Below are positions 17,732 to 26,286 of a stretch of DNA of 64,000 nt, one piece after another. Made by a program: the position numbers and the translations under genes. Origin of the DNA: JBFWWP01 sp050246115 (GTDB taxonomy: Bacteria; Planctomycetota; UBA8108; UBA1146; JAJFFE01); NCBI GenBank assembly GCA_050246115.1, contig JBFWWP010000003.1, positions 62,001 through 126,000 of the forward strand. Reading direction: 5' to 3'. The notes beneath the pieces were generated by a model. The model was given only the letters and a program-made list of their open reading frames with translations. It had not been told where the DNA came from and did no database searches. Each line of letters opens with the position of its first letter. The stretch's first letter is position 1.

Positions 17732-18609
17732 TCCGCGCCTTGCATGTGAGCAAACACTTCGGGAGCGTCCCTGCGGTGAACGACGTCACCTTCGACCTCG
17801 ACGAGGGTTCCGCGCTCGCCCTGTGGGGGAGCAACGGTGCGGGCAAGACCACGCTCATCCGCTGCTTGCTCGGGGTGATTCGATTCCGGGGTGACGTGGT
17901 CCTCGGCGGCTTCGACGTTCGCAAACGGGGCCGTCATGCGCGCGCCTTGGTCGGCTATGTGCCGCAGGAGCTCGCGTTTCACGAGGACGTGCGCCTGGGC
18001 TCCGCCCTGCTGTTCTTCGCCGGGCTCCGTAGAGCGAGTCACGCGGCGGCGGCCCATGCGCTTGCGACTGTCGGTCTCGCCGGGCACGAGCAAAAGCGGG
18101 TGCGTGATCTCTCCGGTGGAATGAAGCAGCGCCTGGCGCTGGCGATCGCAACGCTCGGCGACCCGCCGGTCATCGTGCTCGACGAACCCACCTCGAACCT
18201 TGACGCCGCGGGTCGCGGCGAGGTCGTCGAGACCCTGGGGCGGCTCAAGCAGTCTGGAAAGACCTTGCTGTTCGCATCGCACCGTCCCGACGAGGTGATC
18301 GCACTTGCGGACCGCGTCCTGATCCTCGAAGCGGGACGACTCGAACGCGAGACGACTCCGAGCGAGCTGTGGCCGACCGCGGCGCCCGTTCAAGTCGTTC
18401 GTCTCTACTTGAGCATGGCCCTCGAGACCGAGGCCGCGCGAGTGCTGCGCGCCGCCGGGCACGCCGTGCACTTGAATGGGCACGGCCTCATGGTGGCGGT
18501 GCCGCGAGACCGCAAGGCTGGGCCGATCCATGCTCTTGCGCGATCCAACATCGAAGTGCGCGACCTCGAGGTCCTCGAGGACGTGCCGGTACCGGAGGTA
18601 GGGCCATGA
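17728..18609 (+). CDS. nosF: NosF, ABC transporter ATPase for NosZ copper-site assembly
   Basis: 293 residues. Walker A GSNGAGKTTL, Q-loop VGYVPQE, signature LSGGMKQR, Walker B VIVLDEPTSNLD and switch His ASHRPDE. The last 80 residues form an extra C-terminal domain usual in NosF/CcmA-like ATPases. ATG 17728 overlaps the nosD stop (ATGA), and the stop overlaps nosY. With NosY and NosD it is thought to supply a sulfur species or to power NosD during CuZ formation. Confidence 0.95.
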   Translation: MIRALHVSKHFGSVPAVNDVTFDLDEGSALALWGSNGAGKTTLIRCLLGVIRFRGDVVLGGFDVRKRGRHARALVGYVPQELAFHEDVRLGSALLFFAGLRRASHAAAAHALATVGLAGHEQKRVRDLSGGMKQRLALAIATLGDPPVIVLDEPTSNLDAAGRGEVVETLGRLKQSGKTLLFASHRPDEVIALADRVLILEAGRLERETTPSELWPTAAPVQVVRLYLSMALETEAARVLRAAGHAVHLNGHGLMVAVPRDRKAGPIHALARSNIEVRDLEVLEDVPVPEVGP

Positions 18610-19490
18610 GCACTTCGGCTGTCCCGGTTGCGTCTCGTGCGATCATGTCGACGCCTTGCTCGCTCGGCGCCGGGACGTTTGCCTTCGCGCAGCGCGAGTT
18701 TCGCGACGCTGTCGCGAGTCGGTCGTTTCTGCTCTACACGATCGCCTTCGCGGTTCTCGCCGTGGCGGTTTCCTTCCTGTCGTTGAGTGGCGTCGAGTCC
18801 CACGGCTTCGCGGGCTTCGGGCGGACCTCCGCGGGCCTGTTGAACCTCATCATGTTGATCGTTCCGCTGATGGCGCTCTCCGCAGGCGCGGGGAGTGTTG
18901 CCGGCGAGCGCGAGCGAGGCACCTTGCTCTACCTCTTTGCCCAGCCGGTCTCTCGGCTGCAGGTGCTCGTGGGCAAGTTCCTGGGACTTGCACTTGCTCT
19001 CGGGTGTTCGTTGTGTGCGGGATTCGGTGTCAGCACTGCGGTGCTCGCATGGCGGGCCGGGGGCGTCGGGGTCGATGCGTTTGCCATGCTCGTCGCCTTC
19101 ACGGCGCTGCTGGCTGTCGCAATGCTCGCGCTCGGCATGCTGATCTCTGTTGTCTCGCGCCGTGCCGCCGTCGCGACAGGAGTGGCTTTGTTCACATGGC
19201 TCACGTTGGTTTTCCTCAGTGACCTCGGTTTGATGGCGGGCACGATGCTCTTCAAGCTTAGGGTTCAAGAGGTGTTCGGGCTCGCCATCCTGAATCCCCT
19301 GCAAGCGTTCAAGATGTTAGTGATCGTGAACCTGAACGCGTCCTTGGACGTGCTCGGTCCCGTCGGGGCCTATGCGTCGCAGACCTTTGGCTCGACGCTC
19401 GTGTGGCTCCTCAGCGGTGTGTTGGGGCTGTGGCTAGTCGCGCCCCTCGGAGTCGCGGCGGTTGCATTGACGAGGAGGAGTTCCGTATGA
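18606..19490 (+). CDS. nosY: NosY, membrane permease of the NosDFY complex
   Basis: 294 residues, about six membrane helices typical of ABC-2 permeases. The motif GSVAGERERGTLLYLFAQPVSR after the second helix is characteristic of NosY/ABC-2 subunits. ATG 18606 overlaps the nosF stop and the stop overlaps the nosL start, each by ATGA. A second Met (residue 14, before STPCSLG) is an alternative start. Confidence 0.95.
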   Translation: MSTSAVPVASRAIMSTPCSLGAGTFAFAQREFRDAVASRSFLLYTIAFAVLAVAVSFLSLSGVESHGFAGFGRTSAGLLNLIMLIVPLMALSAGAGSVAGERERGTLLYLFAQPVSRLQVLVGKFLGLALALGCSLCAGFGVSTAVLAWRAGGVGVDAFAMLVAFTALLAVAMLALGMLISVVSRRAAVATGVALFTWLTLVFLSDLGLMAGTMLFKLRVQEVFGLAILNPLQAFKMLVIVNLNASLDVLGPVGAYASQTFGSTLVWLLSGVLGLWLVAPLGVAAVALTRRSSV

Positions 19491-20032
19491 GACCAACCGC
19501 GGTGACCAAGGTGCTGCTGCTCTTCCTGGGGCTGGTCGTCGTTGCCGGCTGTGGGTCGGCCGCGCCCGACGGGCCGCCGGCAATTCGGGTCGGCGATTCG
19601 GTTTGTGACGAGTGTGGTATGATCATCAGCGACGAGCGCTTCGCGACGGCCACCATCGGGGTCGGGGTCCGGGGACCGGAACCAAAGCTGTTCGACGACT
19701 TCAACTGTCAGGCCAGGTATGAAGCCGAACACTCCGAGATGGAGATCGTTGCTCGTTGGTCCCACGACTACATTGGCGCGCAATGGTTGCGCACGGAACA
19801 AGCCCACTTCGTGACCTCCGTGGGCTTGCGCACGCCAATGGCTTCACGAACCGTTGCCTTCGCGAAGCCCGAGGATGCCCGTGCGCTTCAGCAGTCGATC
19901 GGGGGCGAGTTGTTGAATTTTGATTCGGCCTGGGTGCGCCTCGGTAGCGACGGTGCTTGCTGCGCGGGAGGGCACGAGAACGAGGCGGGGGCCGAGCAGC
20001 CCAGTGCTGCGAACCCGGCCGCGGGGTTGTAA
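19487..20032 (+). CDS. nosL: NosL, copper-binding lipoprotein chaperone
   Basis: 181 residues. Lipoprotein signal (LGLVVVAGC), then the NosL motif CDECGMII with two Cys and a Met, the Cu(I) site of the family, and DDFNCQARY with a further Cys. Delivers copper to apo-NosZ, with NosDFY. The tail after about residue 160 (CCAGGHENE) is extended and has an additional CC-GGH that might bind metal. ATG 19487 overlaps nosY by ATGA and GAGGAGGAG is just upstream. Last gene of the coupled nosBDFYL set. Confidence 0.95.
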   Translation: MRPTAVTKVLLLFLGLVVVAGCGSAAPDGPPAIRVGDSVCDECGMIISDERFATATIGVGVRGPEPKLFDDFNCQARYEAEHSEMEIVARWSHDYIGAQWLRTEQAHFVTSVGLRTPMASRTVAFAKPEDARALQQSIGGELLNFDSAWVRLGSDGACCAGGHENEAGAEQPSAANPAAGL

Positions 20033-20050
20033 CAGCGGGCACACGAGGAC

Positions 20051-20069
20051 GCCACGCACGGGGCGTGGC
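20051..20069 (+). terminator. Small GC hairpin between nosL and the pentahaem gene
   Basis: GCCACGC (20051-20057) pairs with GCGTGGC (20063-20069) across a 5-base loop, 19 bases after nosL. No T-run follows, so read-through into the cytochrome gene is plausible. Confidence 0.3.
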
Positions 20070-20120
20070 CGATAGCGGTTGGCTGGATAGCGACCGGTTG
20101 ATCGAGAAACGAGAAGCGCC

Positions 20121-22058
20121 ATGAAAGCACTTGGACGGGCCGAGGCCATGCTCTTGTTCTGGGCGACTTGCCTTTCGTTCGCGAACGGCCAGGTGACCGG
20201 GGTCGTACGCGATGCGGGCACGATGCAGCCGCTCCCCGGCGCCTTGGTGACGATCCAAGCGACCACGGTGCGGACGATGGCGGCCGCAGACGGAAGCTAC
20301 TCGCTGCCGGCGAGCAGCGGAAGCAGCCTCGTCGTCGCGGGCGCCCACAAGGGCTACTACAACGGAGGCGTCATGGTGACTGCGCCGGCAGCGGCCGTCG
20401 ACGTGCTCCTCGACCCGGTGCCCACGGCGAGCAACCCCGCGTATGCCCTGGCGGCGCCGAGTGCGTGCGGCCTCTGCCACCCCGATCAGTACGACGAATG
20501 GTTGGGCTCACCCATGAGCCTGGGCGGTTTGAACACGTGGGTGTACGACATCTTCGACGGCAGTGGAACCGCCGGGGGACTCGGCGGGTTCGTGTACACG
20601 CGCGACTCGGTGTTTGCCACCTCGAACCCGGCTTCGGAGTGCGCCGCGTGCCACGAACCGGAAGCATGGCTGATCGGCGGTCATGTTCCCATCTCGCCGT
20701 TCACCTCGGGGACTCCCAGCCAGGTGCACGGCGTCTCTTGCGAGGTCTGTCACAAGATCGCAGATGTGGACGTGACTCGAATGAACTACCCCGGCGTGGT
20801 GAGCGAACTCGTGGAGTTCACACGGCCCGCCAGCGCGCTGGCGCAGGTCCAGTACGGACTCCTCGGCGATGTCACCTACCACTCACCGGGCATCATGAGA
20901 GCAGCGTATCAGCCGCAGCTCTCGGCCGAGGTCTGCGGCGCCTGCCATCAAGACAAGAACGACCCGGATGGGGACGGCGATTTCGAAGAGGCGAATGGCG
21001 TCATCTCTGAACCGACCTACTGGGAGTGGAAGAACTCCCCGTACGGCGATCCGCAGTCGCCATACTACGCGGACTGCCTCGCGTGCCACATGCCGCCGAG
21101 CGGCGCAGACCAGGTCTGCGTGGTCCTGAATCCTCCGCTCTCCCGCGCGCCGGGAACCGTGCGGACCCACGACATTCGGGGAACGACCCCGGACTTCCTC
21201 GAGAACGCGGTATCCCTGACCGCGTCTTCACAGGTCGCCGGCGACCGCTTGCTCGTGGACGTCACGCTCGAGAACACGGGCACCGGTCACCATGTCCCGA
21301 CGGGCGTCACAGTGCGCAACATGATCCTCCTCGTCGAGGCGGTGCGCTCAGACACGGGAGCGGAGCTGCCGCTCGCGACCGGTCCGACGGTGAGCGCGCT
21401 CGGGGGCGTCGGCGACCCGGCCCAAGGCTATTACGCAGGCCTTCCAGGCCGCCTCTACGCGAAGGTCAACCAGAACGCCCAGGGCCAAGGGCCGACCTTC
21501 TTCACGGACGCAGTCACCATCGTGGAGGACAATCGCCTGCCCCCGCTTGGCCTGGACGACACGTCCTACGAGTTCGAGTTGCCGAGCGGCGGCGGTAACG
21601 TCGAGATCTCGGTTCGCGTGATCTACCGACGCGCCTGGCGCGCGCTCGTCGACGCGAAGGGCTGGATGTACGACGGGCACGGCGCACCGCTCGCCGACGT
21701 CGCCCCGCCGCACTATGGCCACTTGATGGAGTCGTCAGACATCACGGTCAACCGCCCCGCGAGCGCCGACACTTTCCTGCGCGGCGATACGAACCTCGAT
21801 GGTAGCGTCGACGTCGCGGACGCCGTCACGCTACTCGCGTACCTGTTTCTAGCGCAGTCACCGGTCGTGCGATGCTTGGACGCGGCCGACAGCAACGACT
21901 CCGGCGGTGTCGACATCGCCGATGCGATTACCATCCTGGGCTACCTCTTCGGCAACGGCTCCACGTCGATCCCAGCACCGGGCCCGACGCTGTGTGGCGT
22001 CGATCCGACCGGCGATGGCAACGACTGCGATTTCTACGCGGCAAGCGCATGCCCGTGA
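20121..22058 (+). CDS. Secreted pentahaem cytochrome c with carboxypeptidase-regulatory-like N-terminus and dockerin-like tail
   Basis: 645 residues. Signal peptide to about residue 23; residues 24-100 form a CarboxypepD_reg-like beta-sandwich (GVVRDAGTMQPLPGALV). Five haem motifs: CGLCH 116-120, CAACH 174-178, CEVCH 207-211, CGACH 272-276 and CLACH 319-323, in a cytochrome c-554/c' -like region. Residues 350-530 are beta-rich with an HHVPTG motif. Residues 552-645 are the dockerin-like tail (RGDTNLDG, DSNDSGG, CGVDPTGD...CP). A cytochrome fused to a dockerin-like tail is unusual; it implies an electron carrier sorted like the subtilase and FG-GAP proteins. 88 bases after nosL on the same strand, so possibly co-expressed with N2O respiration. 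Confidence 0.85.
   Translation: MKALGRAEAMLLFWATCLSFANGQVTGVVRDAGTMQPLPGALVTIQATTVRTMAAADGSYSLPASSGSSLVVAGAHKGYYNGGVMVTAPAAAVDVLLDPVPTASNPAYALAAPSACGLCHPDQYDEWLGSPMSLGGLNTWVYDIFDGSGTAGGLGGFVYTRDSVFATSNPASECAACHEPEAWLIGGHVPISPFTSGTPSQVHGVSCEVCHKIADVDVTRMNYPGVVSELVEFTRPASALAQVQYGLLGDVTYHSPGIMRAAYQPQLSAEVCGACHQDKNDPDGDGDFEEANGVISEPTYWEWKNSPYGDPQSPYYADCLACHMPPSGADQVCVVLNPPLSRAPGTVRTHDIRGTTPDFLENAVSLTASSQVAGDRLLVDVTLENTGTGHHVPTGVTVRNMILLVEAVRSDTGAELPLATGPTVSALGGVGDPAQGYYAGLPGRLYAKVNQNAQGQGPTFFTDAVTIVEDNRLPPLGLDDTSYEFELPSGGGNVEISVRVIYRRAWRALVDAKGWMYDGHGAPLADVAPPHYGHLMESSDITVNRPASADTFLRGDTNLDGSVDVADAVTLLAYLFLAQSPVVRCLDAADSNDSGGVDIADAITILGYLFGNGSTSIPAPGPTLCGVDPTGDGNDCDFYAASACP
21774..22055 (+). other. 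Dockerin-like C-terminal cassette (copy 2)
   Basis: Last 94 residues of the pentahaem protein, beginning FLRGDTNLDG and ending ASACP, with a second loop DSNDSGG and the pair ADAVTLL/ADAITIL. Same layout as the cassette of the subtilase, including the CGVDPT turn. Confidence 0.75.
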
Positions 22059-22102
22059 TCCATGGCTCGGGTGCCGAGAATCACGCGCACTCATTCTTCT
22101 CT

Positions 22103-22123
22103 GGGGGCTTTCGTAAAGCCCCC
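22103..22123 (+). terminator. Intrinsic-terminator-like hairpin after the pentahaem gene
   Basis: GGGGGCTTT (22103-22111), loop CGT, AAAGCCCCC (22115-22123): a perfect 9-bp stem 45 bases past the stop. A nearly identical stem follows the FG-GAP/dockerin gene at 42720. Confidence 0.7.
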
Positions 22124-22198
22124 TCGTTGCTGTGGCGAAGCTGAAACCACTTCTCCCACAAACGCTCACCGGTCTCGTAGCGCAAAGCGCGAACTGGA

Positions 22199-22214
22199 GT
22201 TGCTCGTGAATGCG
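22199..22214 (+). repeat. 16-bp intergenic motif, copy 1
   Basis: GTTGCTCGTGAATGCG, 118 bases before the alkyltransferase-like start. It differs by one base from 42778-42793 upstream of exonuclease III and by two or three bases from 34402-34417. Confidence 0.45.
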
Positions 22215-22239
22215 CTTGATTTGGGACGAGTGTCGTGTC

Positions 22240-22300
22240 AGGTAAGCCTGGACCCCGCTGGCCGGGCAGCCTCGACCATCGCGGCCGACGTTGCCTGACA
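22240..22300 (+). repeat. Interspersed intergenic repeat, copy B (uninterrupted)
   Basis: Contains TGGCCGGGCAGCCTCG (22259-22274), GCGGCCGACG (22281-22290) and CCTGACA (22294-22300). CGTGTCAGG near the left end pairs with CCTGACACG at the right end, so the element can fold on itself. Same blocks and order as 5044-4896 read on the minus strand. Confidence 0.6.
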
Positions 22301-22332
22301 CGGCGCGCTAGCCCTGCACATCGGGAGACCAC

Positions 22333-22704
22333 ATGCCCTACGACCCTGTGCGTCACGGCGCCCAACGCATCGTCGGCCCCGGTTTCCATGAGCAAGTCTT
22401 CGCCTTGGTTCGACTCATTCCTCGGGGGCGCGTGAGCACTTATGGCGACGTGGGCACGCAACTCGGATCGGTGCGCGTCGCTCGGCACGTCGGCTATGCG
22501 CTCGCCGCCCTGCCTGCCCGCCGGGGCCGCAAGCCCGTACCCTGGCACCGGGTCGTGAACAGCCGAGGCCGCCTCAGCTTTCCGTTGGGTGATCCCCGGG
22601 CCGACGAGCAGCGGGCAGCGCTTGCCCGAGAGGGCGTGATCGTCGACGAGTTGGGCCGCGTGGCGGAGTTTGCTCGCCGACGCCACCGTTTCGCGAAGCC
22701 GTGA
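22333..22704 (+). CDS. Alkyltransferase-like protein (ATL), MGMT family without the reactive cysteine
   Basis: 123 residues, the length of stand-alone ATL proteins. The DNA-binding winged helix is present (PRGRVSTYGDVG) and the active-site motif PCHRV of O6-alkylguanine transferases reads PWHRV, with Trp71 in place of the acceptor Cys, followed by NSRGRL. This is the signature of ATL proteins, which bind O6-alkylguanine and channel it into nucleotide excision repair rather than repairing it directly. GGGAG precedes ATG 22333. Single gene, with its own upstream region. Confidence 0.92.
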   Translation: MPYDPVRHGAQRIVGPGFHEQVFALVRLIPRGRVSTYGDVGTQLGSVRVARHVGYALAALPARRGRKPVPWHRVVNSRGRLSFPLGDPRADEQRAALAREGVIVDELGRVAEFARRRHRFAKP

Positions 22705-22911
22705 TTCTCGGGAAAGGCAGTGGGCGTCGCGCTCCCGGTGTGGGTCGGCGCACGTCCCGAGATTCGCGGACCGATGACCGGGCCGATCGTCACCGGGAGG
22801 TCCGGCGCGACCTCGGATCGGGGCCAATCGCGGCGCGTCGCCGAACGGATTCGCCCGAGCTACTCTGCTTCCAAGCTTCAGGAATGAGTCGGGCTGAGGC
22901 AGAATCTCGCC

Positions 22912-24366
22912 ATGAACGAAGCGCACTCCCTGGTCGTGATCGGCGGCGGCATTTGTGGGCTGGCTGCCGCGGAGGAGGCCACGCGACTGGGCTGCCGCGT
23001 GGTCGTGATCGAGCAGCAAGCGACGTGCGGCGGCTTGTTGCGCACGGATCGTCGCGACGGCTTTGCCTTCGACCGCGGGGGGCATCGGTTCATCACCTCG
23101 CTCCCGTGGGTCCTCGAGCGCGTGACCGCGCTCTTGGGGCCGCGCCTGCTGCTCCGCGAGCGTCGCAGCTTCATCCTGTTCGAAGGCGAGCGGATCGCCT
23201 ATCCGCTCGAGGTCCGCGACCTGCTCCGCAAGCTTGGTCCTCGCGCCAACGCGCACGCGCTGGCTTCCTACCTCTGGGCTCGGCTTCGCCGACCCCGCTC
23301 GCTTCGGCCCGAAGCATCGTTGGAAGATTGGCTCCGCGATCGCTTCGGCGACTATCTCTACAACCGAGTGTTCGCCGGATACTCGCACAAGTTGTGGGGT
23401 AGACCGGCGGCGGAGATCTCCGCCGAGTGGGCGCCCCAACGCATCTCGATTCCCAGTCTCGGTGGCTTCCTCCGTGAGCTACTGCGTCCGTCGAAGCAGC
23501 CACCACGCACGTACGCGCGGCGCTACCTCTACCCCAAGACCGGGATCGGTGAGATTCCCGAAGCGTTTGCGCGTGTCATCCTCGAGCGGGGGGGTGAGAT
23601 TCACGACCACACCACACTTCGTAGCCTGGAGCCGGAACGGGGAGGTTGGATCGTGCAGGTAGACGGGCCCGGCGGACCGCGGGCGATTCGCGCCCGCGCC
23701 GTCGTGTCGACGATCCCGCTCGACGCCCTCGTCGCCAGCCTCAGGGTTCCCCATGCTCCCCCGGCGCCGCGGCTTGGCTACCGCGGCCTTCGGTTCGTGA
23801 ACCTGGGCTTCTCGCATCCCGTCGCGCTCGACGCCACGTGGCTCTACCACCCAGATCCGGCGAGTCCGGTGACCCGTCTGCAAATCCCGGCGGCACGAAG
23901 CCCCGGCATGGTCCCGAGCGGCTGCGGTTCGTTTCAGCTAGAGATGGCGGGCTCTATGTCGGCCGAGGGCGACGCCGCTCGGCGAGCGCGCGAAGGTCTC
24001 GCACTGTTACGATCGGCGGGTTTCGAACTCGAAGAACCTAGCCTTGCGTTCGAGACGACGGAGGCTGCCGCGTATCCGATCTATTCGCACGGGGCCCGCG
24101 AGCGAGCGAAGGAGACTCTGGCATGGATCCGGACCTTTCCTGCCTTGGAGTCGGTGGGGCGCCAAGGGGAGTTCTCCTACTCGTTCTTCGACCGCGCCAT
24201 TGAACGGGGAGTGAATGCTGCCCGGAGACTCTTGTGCTACGAACCCTTACCCATGGGCGAAGCAGACCCCTCCGCTCGCCCCCTGACCCTCGAGGCGCGT
24301 TCGCTCCTGGACGACGAAGTCGCGTGTACCGTTCCCGAGTCGGGGAGTACCATGCATTCCCGGTGA
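22912..24366 (+). CDS. FAD-dependent amine-oxidase-like oxidoreductase (UDP-galactopyranose-mutase/protoporphyrinogen-oxidase superfamily)
   Basis: 484 residues. Dinucleotide-binding motif VVIGGGICGLAAAEEA at 8-23, then EQQATCGGLLRT and FDRGGHRF, as in UDP-galactopyranose mutase-like and desaturase-like flavoproteins; later KLWGRPAAEISAEWA, YPKTGIGEIPEAF and a C-terminal FAD-binding AYPIYSHG. The UGM-like LWG motif and GHRF suggest sugar or isoprenoid chemistry, but the substrate is not identifiable. First gene of a tight operon ending with a two-component system; the next start is 10 bases downstream. Confidence 0.82.
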   Translation: MNEAHSLVVIGGGICGLAAAEEATRLGCRVVVIEQQATCGGLLRTDRRDGFAFDRGGHRFITSLPWVLERVTALLGPRLLLRERRSFILFEGERIAYPLEVRDLLRKLGPRANAHALASYLWARLRRPRSLRPEASLEDWLRDRFGDYLYNRVFAGYSHKLWGRPAAEISAEWAPQRISIPSLGGFLRELLRPSKQPPRTYARRYLYPKTGIGEIPEAFARVILERGGEIHDHTTLRSLEPERGGWIVQVDGPGGPRAIRARAVVSTIPLDALVASLRVPHAPPAPRLGYRGLRFVNLGFSHPVALDATWLYHPDPASPVTRLQIPAARSPGMVPSGCGSFQLEMAGSMSAEGDAARRAREGLALLRSAGFELEEPSLAFETTEAAAYPIYSHGARERAKETLAWIRTFPALESVGRQGEFSYSFFDRAIERGVNAARRLLCYEPLPMGEADPSARPLTLEARSLLDDEVACTVPESGSTMHSR

Positions 24367-24376
24367 GAGGAAAACC

Positions 24377-25153
24377 GTGGGCACACGCAGTCGCTGTCTC
24401 GTTGCCGCGCTCGCGAGAGTTTCCGTGTTCGGGCTCGCCGTGGCGGCGGCCGGGCTCCTGGCGCCAGGAGCCGTGAAGAGCGGAAGCGCACAGAGCTATG
24501 GCTACTCGCGCGAAGACGACCCGCTCGTCACGGGGGTCAAGAAGGTCATCGGGTTCGCGCGTGACGCGGACTGGGATCGTGCGACTGCAGCCGCGCACGA
24601 GTTGAAACCGCAGGTGGCGGAGCTCACGCGTGACCTCGGGGTGGACCTTGCACCCGACATCGAGGCGACGCTCGCGGCGCGCGACGCGACCCGCATCGCC
24701 TACGTGCTCACGCACCTGGTCTTTCAAGCGCTCCGGCAGAAGCTCCTGTCGAACCTGCGCGAGGAACTGGCGAAACACGTCACGGCCCGCGCGCGGCTCG
24801 ATGCAGTGCAGTTCTACTACGAGACCATCCTGTCCGCGACGGTGCGCCGGGCGGACAAGGCGCAGCGAACCGAGCACCATCGCCGGATCCTCGAGCTCCT
24901 CCGAGAGCTGCGCGGCACTCTCGGGTCTCCCGGCTTGTTCGGGGTTGGCGAGAAGCCGCCGGACGTCGACCGCTGCCGCGATCTTTCCCTAGCCGTCGAG
25001 CGTGAACTCCTTGCGGTGTATCCGGACTTCACGAGTGCCGCGGAGCCAGCACGGGAACGCACCGACCCAGGGGCGGAGGCTGCGGATCCCACTTCGCGCC
25101 CGCAGGCACCGGCACCGCCGCCCGAGAAGTCGGCACCTGGGCACACGCCATGA
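24377..25153 (+). CDS. Secreted helical protein of unknown function, upstream of porin-like gene
   Basis: 258 residues, not recognised. N-terminal basic region plus hydrophobic segment (VFGLAVAAAGLLAPG) fits a signal peptide. The mature part to about residue 205 is predicted mostly helical, with repeated Arg/Leu-rich segments (HLVFQALRQKLLSNLREELAKH; HHRRILELLRELRG) and LGSPGLFGVG. The last 50 residues are a Pro/Ala/Glu-rich linker. GTG 24377 follows GAGAGG. The stop overlaps the porin-like start by 4 bases (ATGA), so the two are translationally coupled and probably act together at the envelope. Confidence 0.7.
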   Translation: MGTRSRCLVAALARVSVFGLAVAAAGLLAPGAVKSGSAQSYGYSREDDPLVTGVKKVIGFARDADWDRATAAAHELKPQVAELTRDLGVDLAPDIEATLAARDATRIAYVLTHLVFQALRQKLLSNLREELAKHVTARARLDAVQFYYETILSATVRRADKAQRTEHHRRILELLRELRGTLGSPGLFGVGEKPPDVDRCRDLSLAVERELLAVYPDFTSAAEPARERTDPGAEAADPTSRPQAPAPPPEKSAPGHTP

Positions 25154-26286
25154 CCTGCGCGCAATGGATACTCATGCTGGTGACCTGGTGGACCCAACTG
25201 ACCCCACCGAACCTCGCTGACCCACCGTCGGATCCGGCGGCCTCGACTCCCACCACACCCCCCGCGAACCCGTACTTCGAACTCGAGGATCTCGACGAGA
25301 GCCCGCTCGCGGGGTTGCCGTTCGATGTGCATGCACGGGCCGACTTGACCGTGGCCCACTTCGGGGACTCGCGCAACGTCGACGGCTACGATCGGAACTT
25401 CGTCAACACCCTGAGCCCAGCCTTGAGTGCGCGGTGGGAACCCTACGAAGGCTACCGACTGCTCACCGAGATCGAGTACTCCGGCCGCGACGGCAAGCTC
25501 GAGGTCGATCAGCTCCTCGTCGAAGCCGACTTCCTCGCTGGACGGGCACGCCTGGGCACGGGGTTGACCTACGTCCCGTTCGGCATCGAGCGTCGGTTCT
25601 ACTCGCCGGTCTCCAATCCGTTGGTCGATCGGCCGTCGCCCTTCCAGCGCGTCTTCCCCGGTTCGTACTCCGACATCGGCGTGTTCCTCTCCGGTGGGCT
25701 CAACGGCGAGAGTGGGCGTGGCTTCGAGGCCGAGGTCGCGCTCACCCGCAGCTTGCGCGGACCCCGCCGTGAAGACCGTGCCGATGGTTTTCTTCGTGAG
25801 GACGAAGAGGGGCAGATGGCAGGGCGGCTAGGGGTCCAGGTAACGCCGCACCTGGCGGTGGGCGTTTCGGGACTGATCACGTGGTTCGAGCGCTACGGAG
25901 TGAACCGACGCCTCGACCTCTACGGTGTAGACGTGCTGTGGCAGACCGAGTTCGAGCATGTGCGATTCGAGTTCGTGGGCGGACACGTGGAGGAGCCGCG
26001 GCTGCGTGGCGGCGACTTCCACCGAAGTGGCTGGTATGTCGAGTTCTATCGTCGCTTTCCGATCGACCGCCCGTACTTGAAGGCCATTGAGACGGTGGTT
26101 CGTATCGACTCGCTCGACGAGGACTCGCGGGTGCGCGACTTTCGCGACGTCGAGCGTTGGGCCTTCGGCATCAACTGGGTCTCGACGCGCCACTCGCGCC
26201 TCAAGTTCCAGTACGAAGTGAGCGATGAACGTGGCCACGAGATCTCGAACAACGCATTCTTCACTCAGCTCGAGGTGCACTTCTGA
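25150..26286 (+). CDS. Outer-membrane beta-barrel, porin-like
   Basis: 378 residues. Short N-terminal hydrophobic segment, a Pro/Thr linker, then alternating amphipathic strands with aromatic girdles (YRLLTEIEYSG, RLGTGLTYVPFGIERRFYSP, KFQYEVSDERG) and a C-terminal Phe after an aromatic/hydrophobic alternation (FTQLEVHF), the outer-membrane insertion signal of porins. RPSPFQRVFPGSYSDIGVFLSG resembles phosphate-selective/FmdC-type porins, but I cannot assign the substrate. Overlaps neighbours on both sides (ATGA upstream, TGATG downstream). Confidence 0.75.
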   Translation: MTCAQWILMLVTWWTQLTPPNLADPPSDPAASTPTTPPANPYFELEDLDESPLAGLPFDVHARADLTVAHFGDSRNVDGYDRNFVNTLSPALSARWEPYEGYRLLTEIEYSGRDGKLEVDQLLVEADFLAGRARLGTGLTYVPFGIERRFYSPVSNPLVDRPSPFQRVFPGSYSDIGVFLSGGLNGESGRGFEAEVALTRSLRGPRREDRADGFLREDEEGQMAGRLGVQVTPHLAVGVSGLITWFERYGVNRRLDLYGVDVLWQTEFEHVRFEFVGGHVEEPRLRGGDFHRSGWYVEFYRRFPIDRPYLKAIETVVRIDSLDEDSRVRDFRDVERWAFGINWVSTRHSRLKFQYEVSDERGHEISNNAFFTQLEVHF

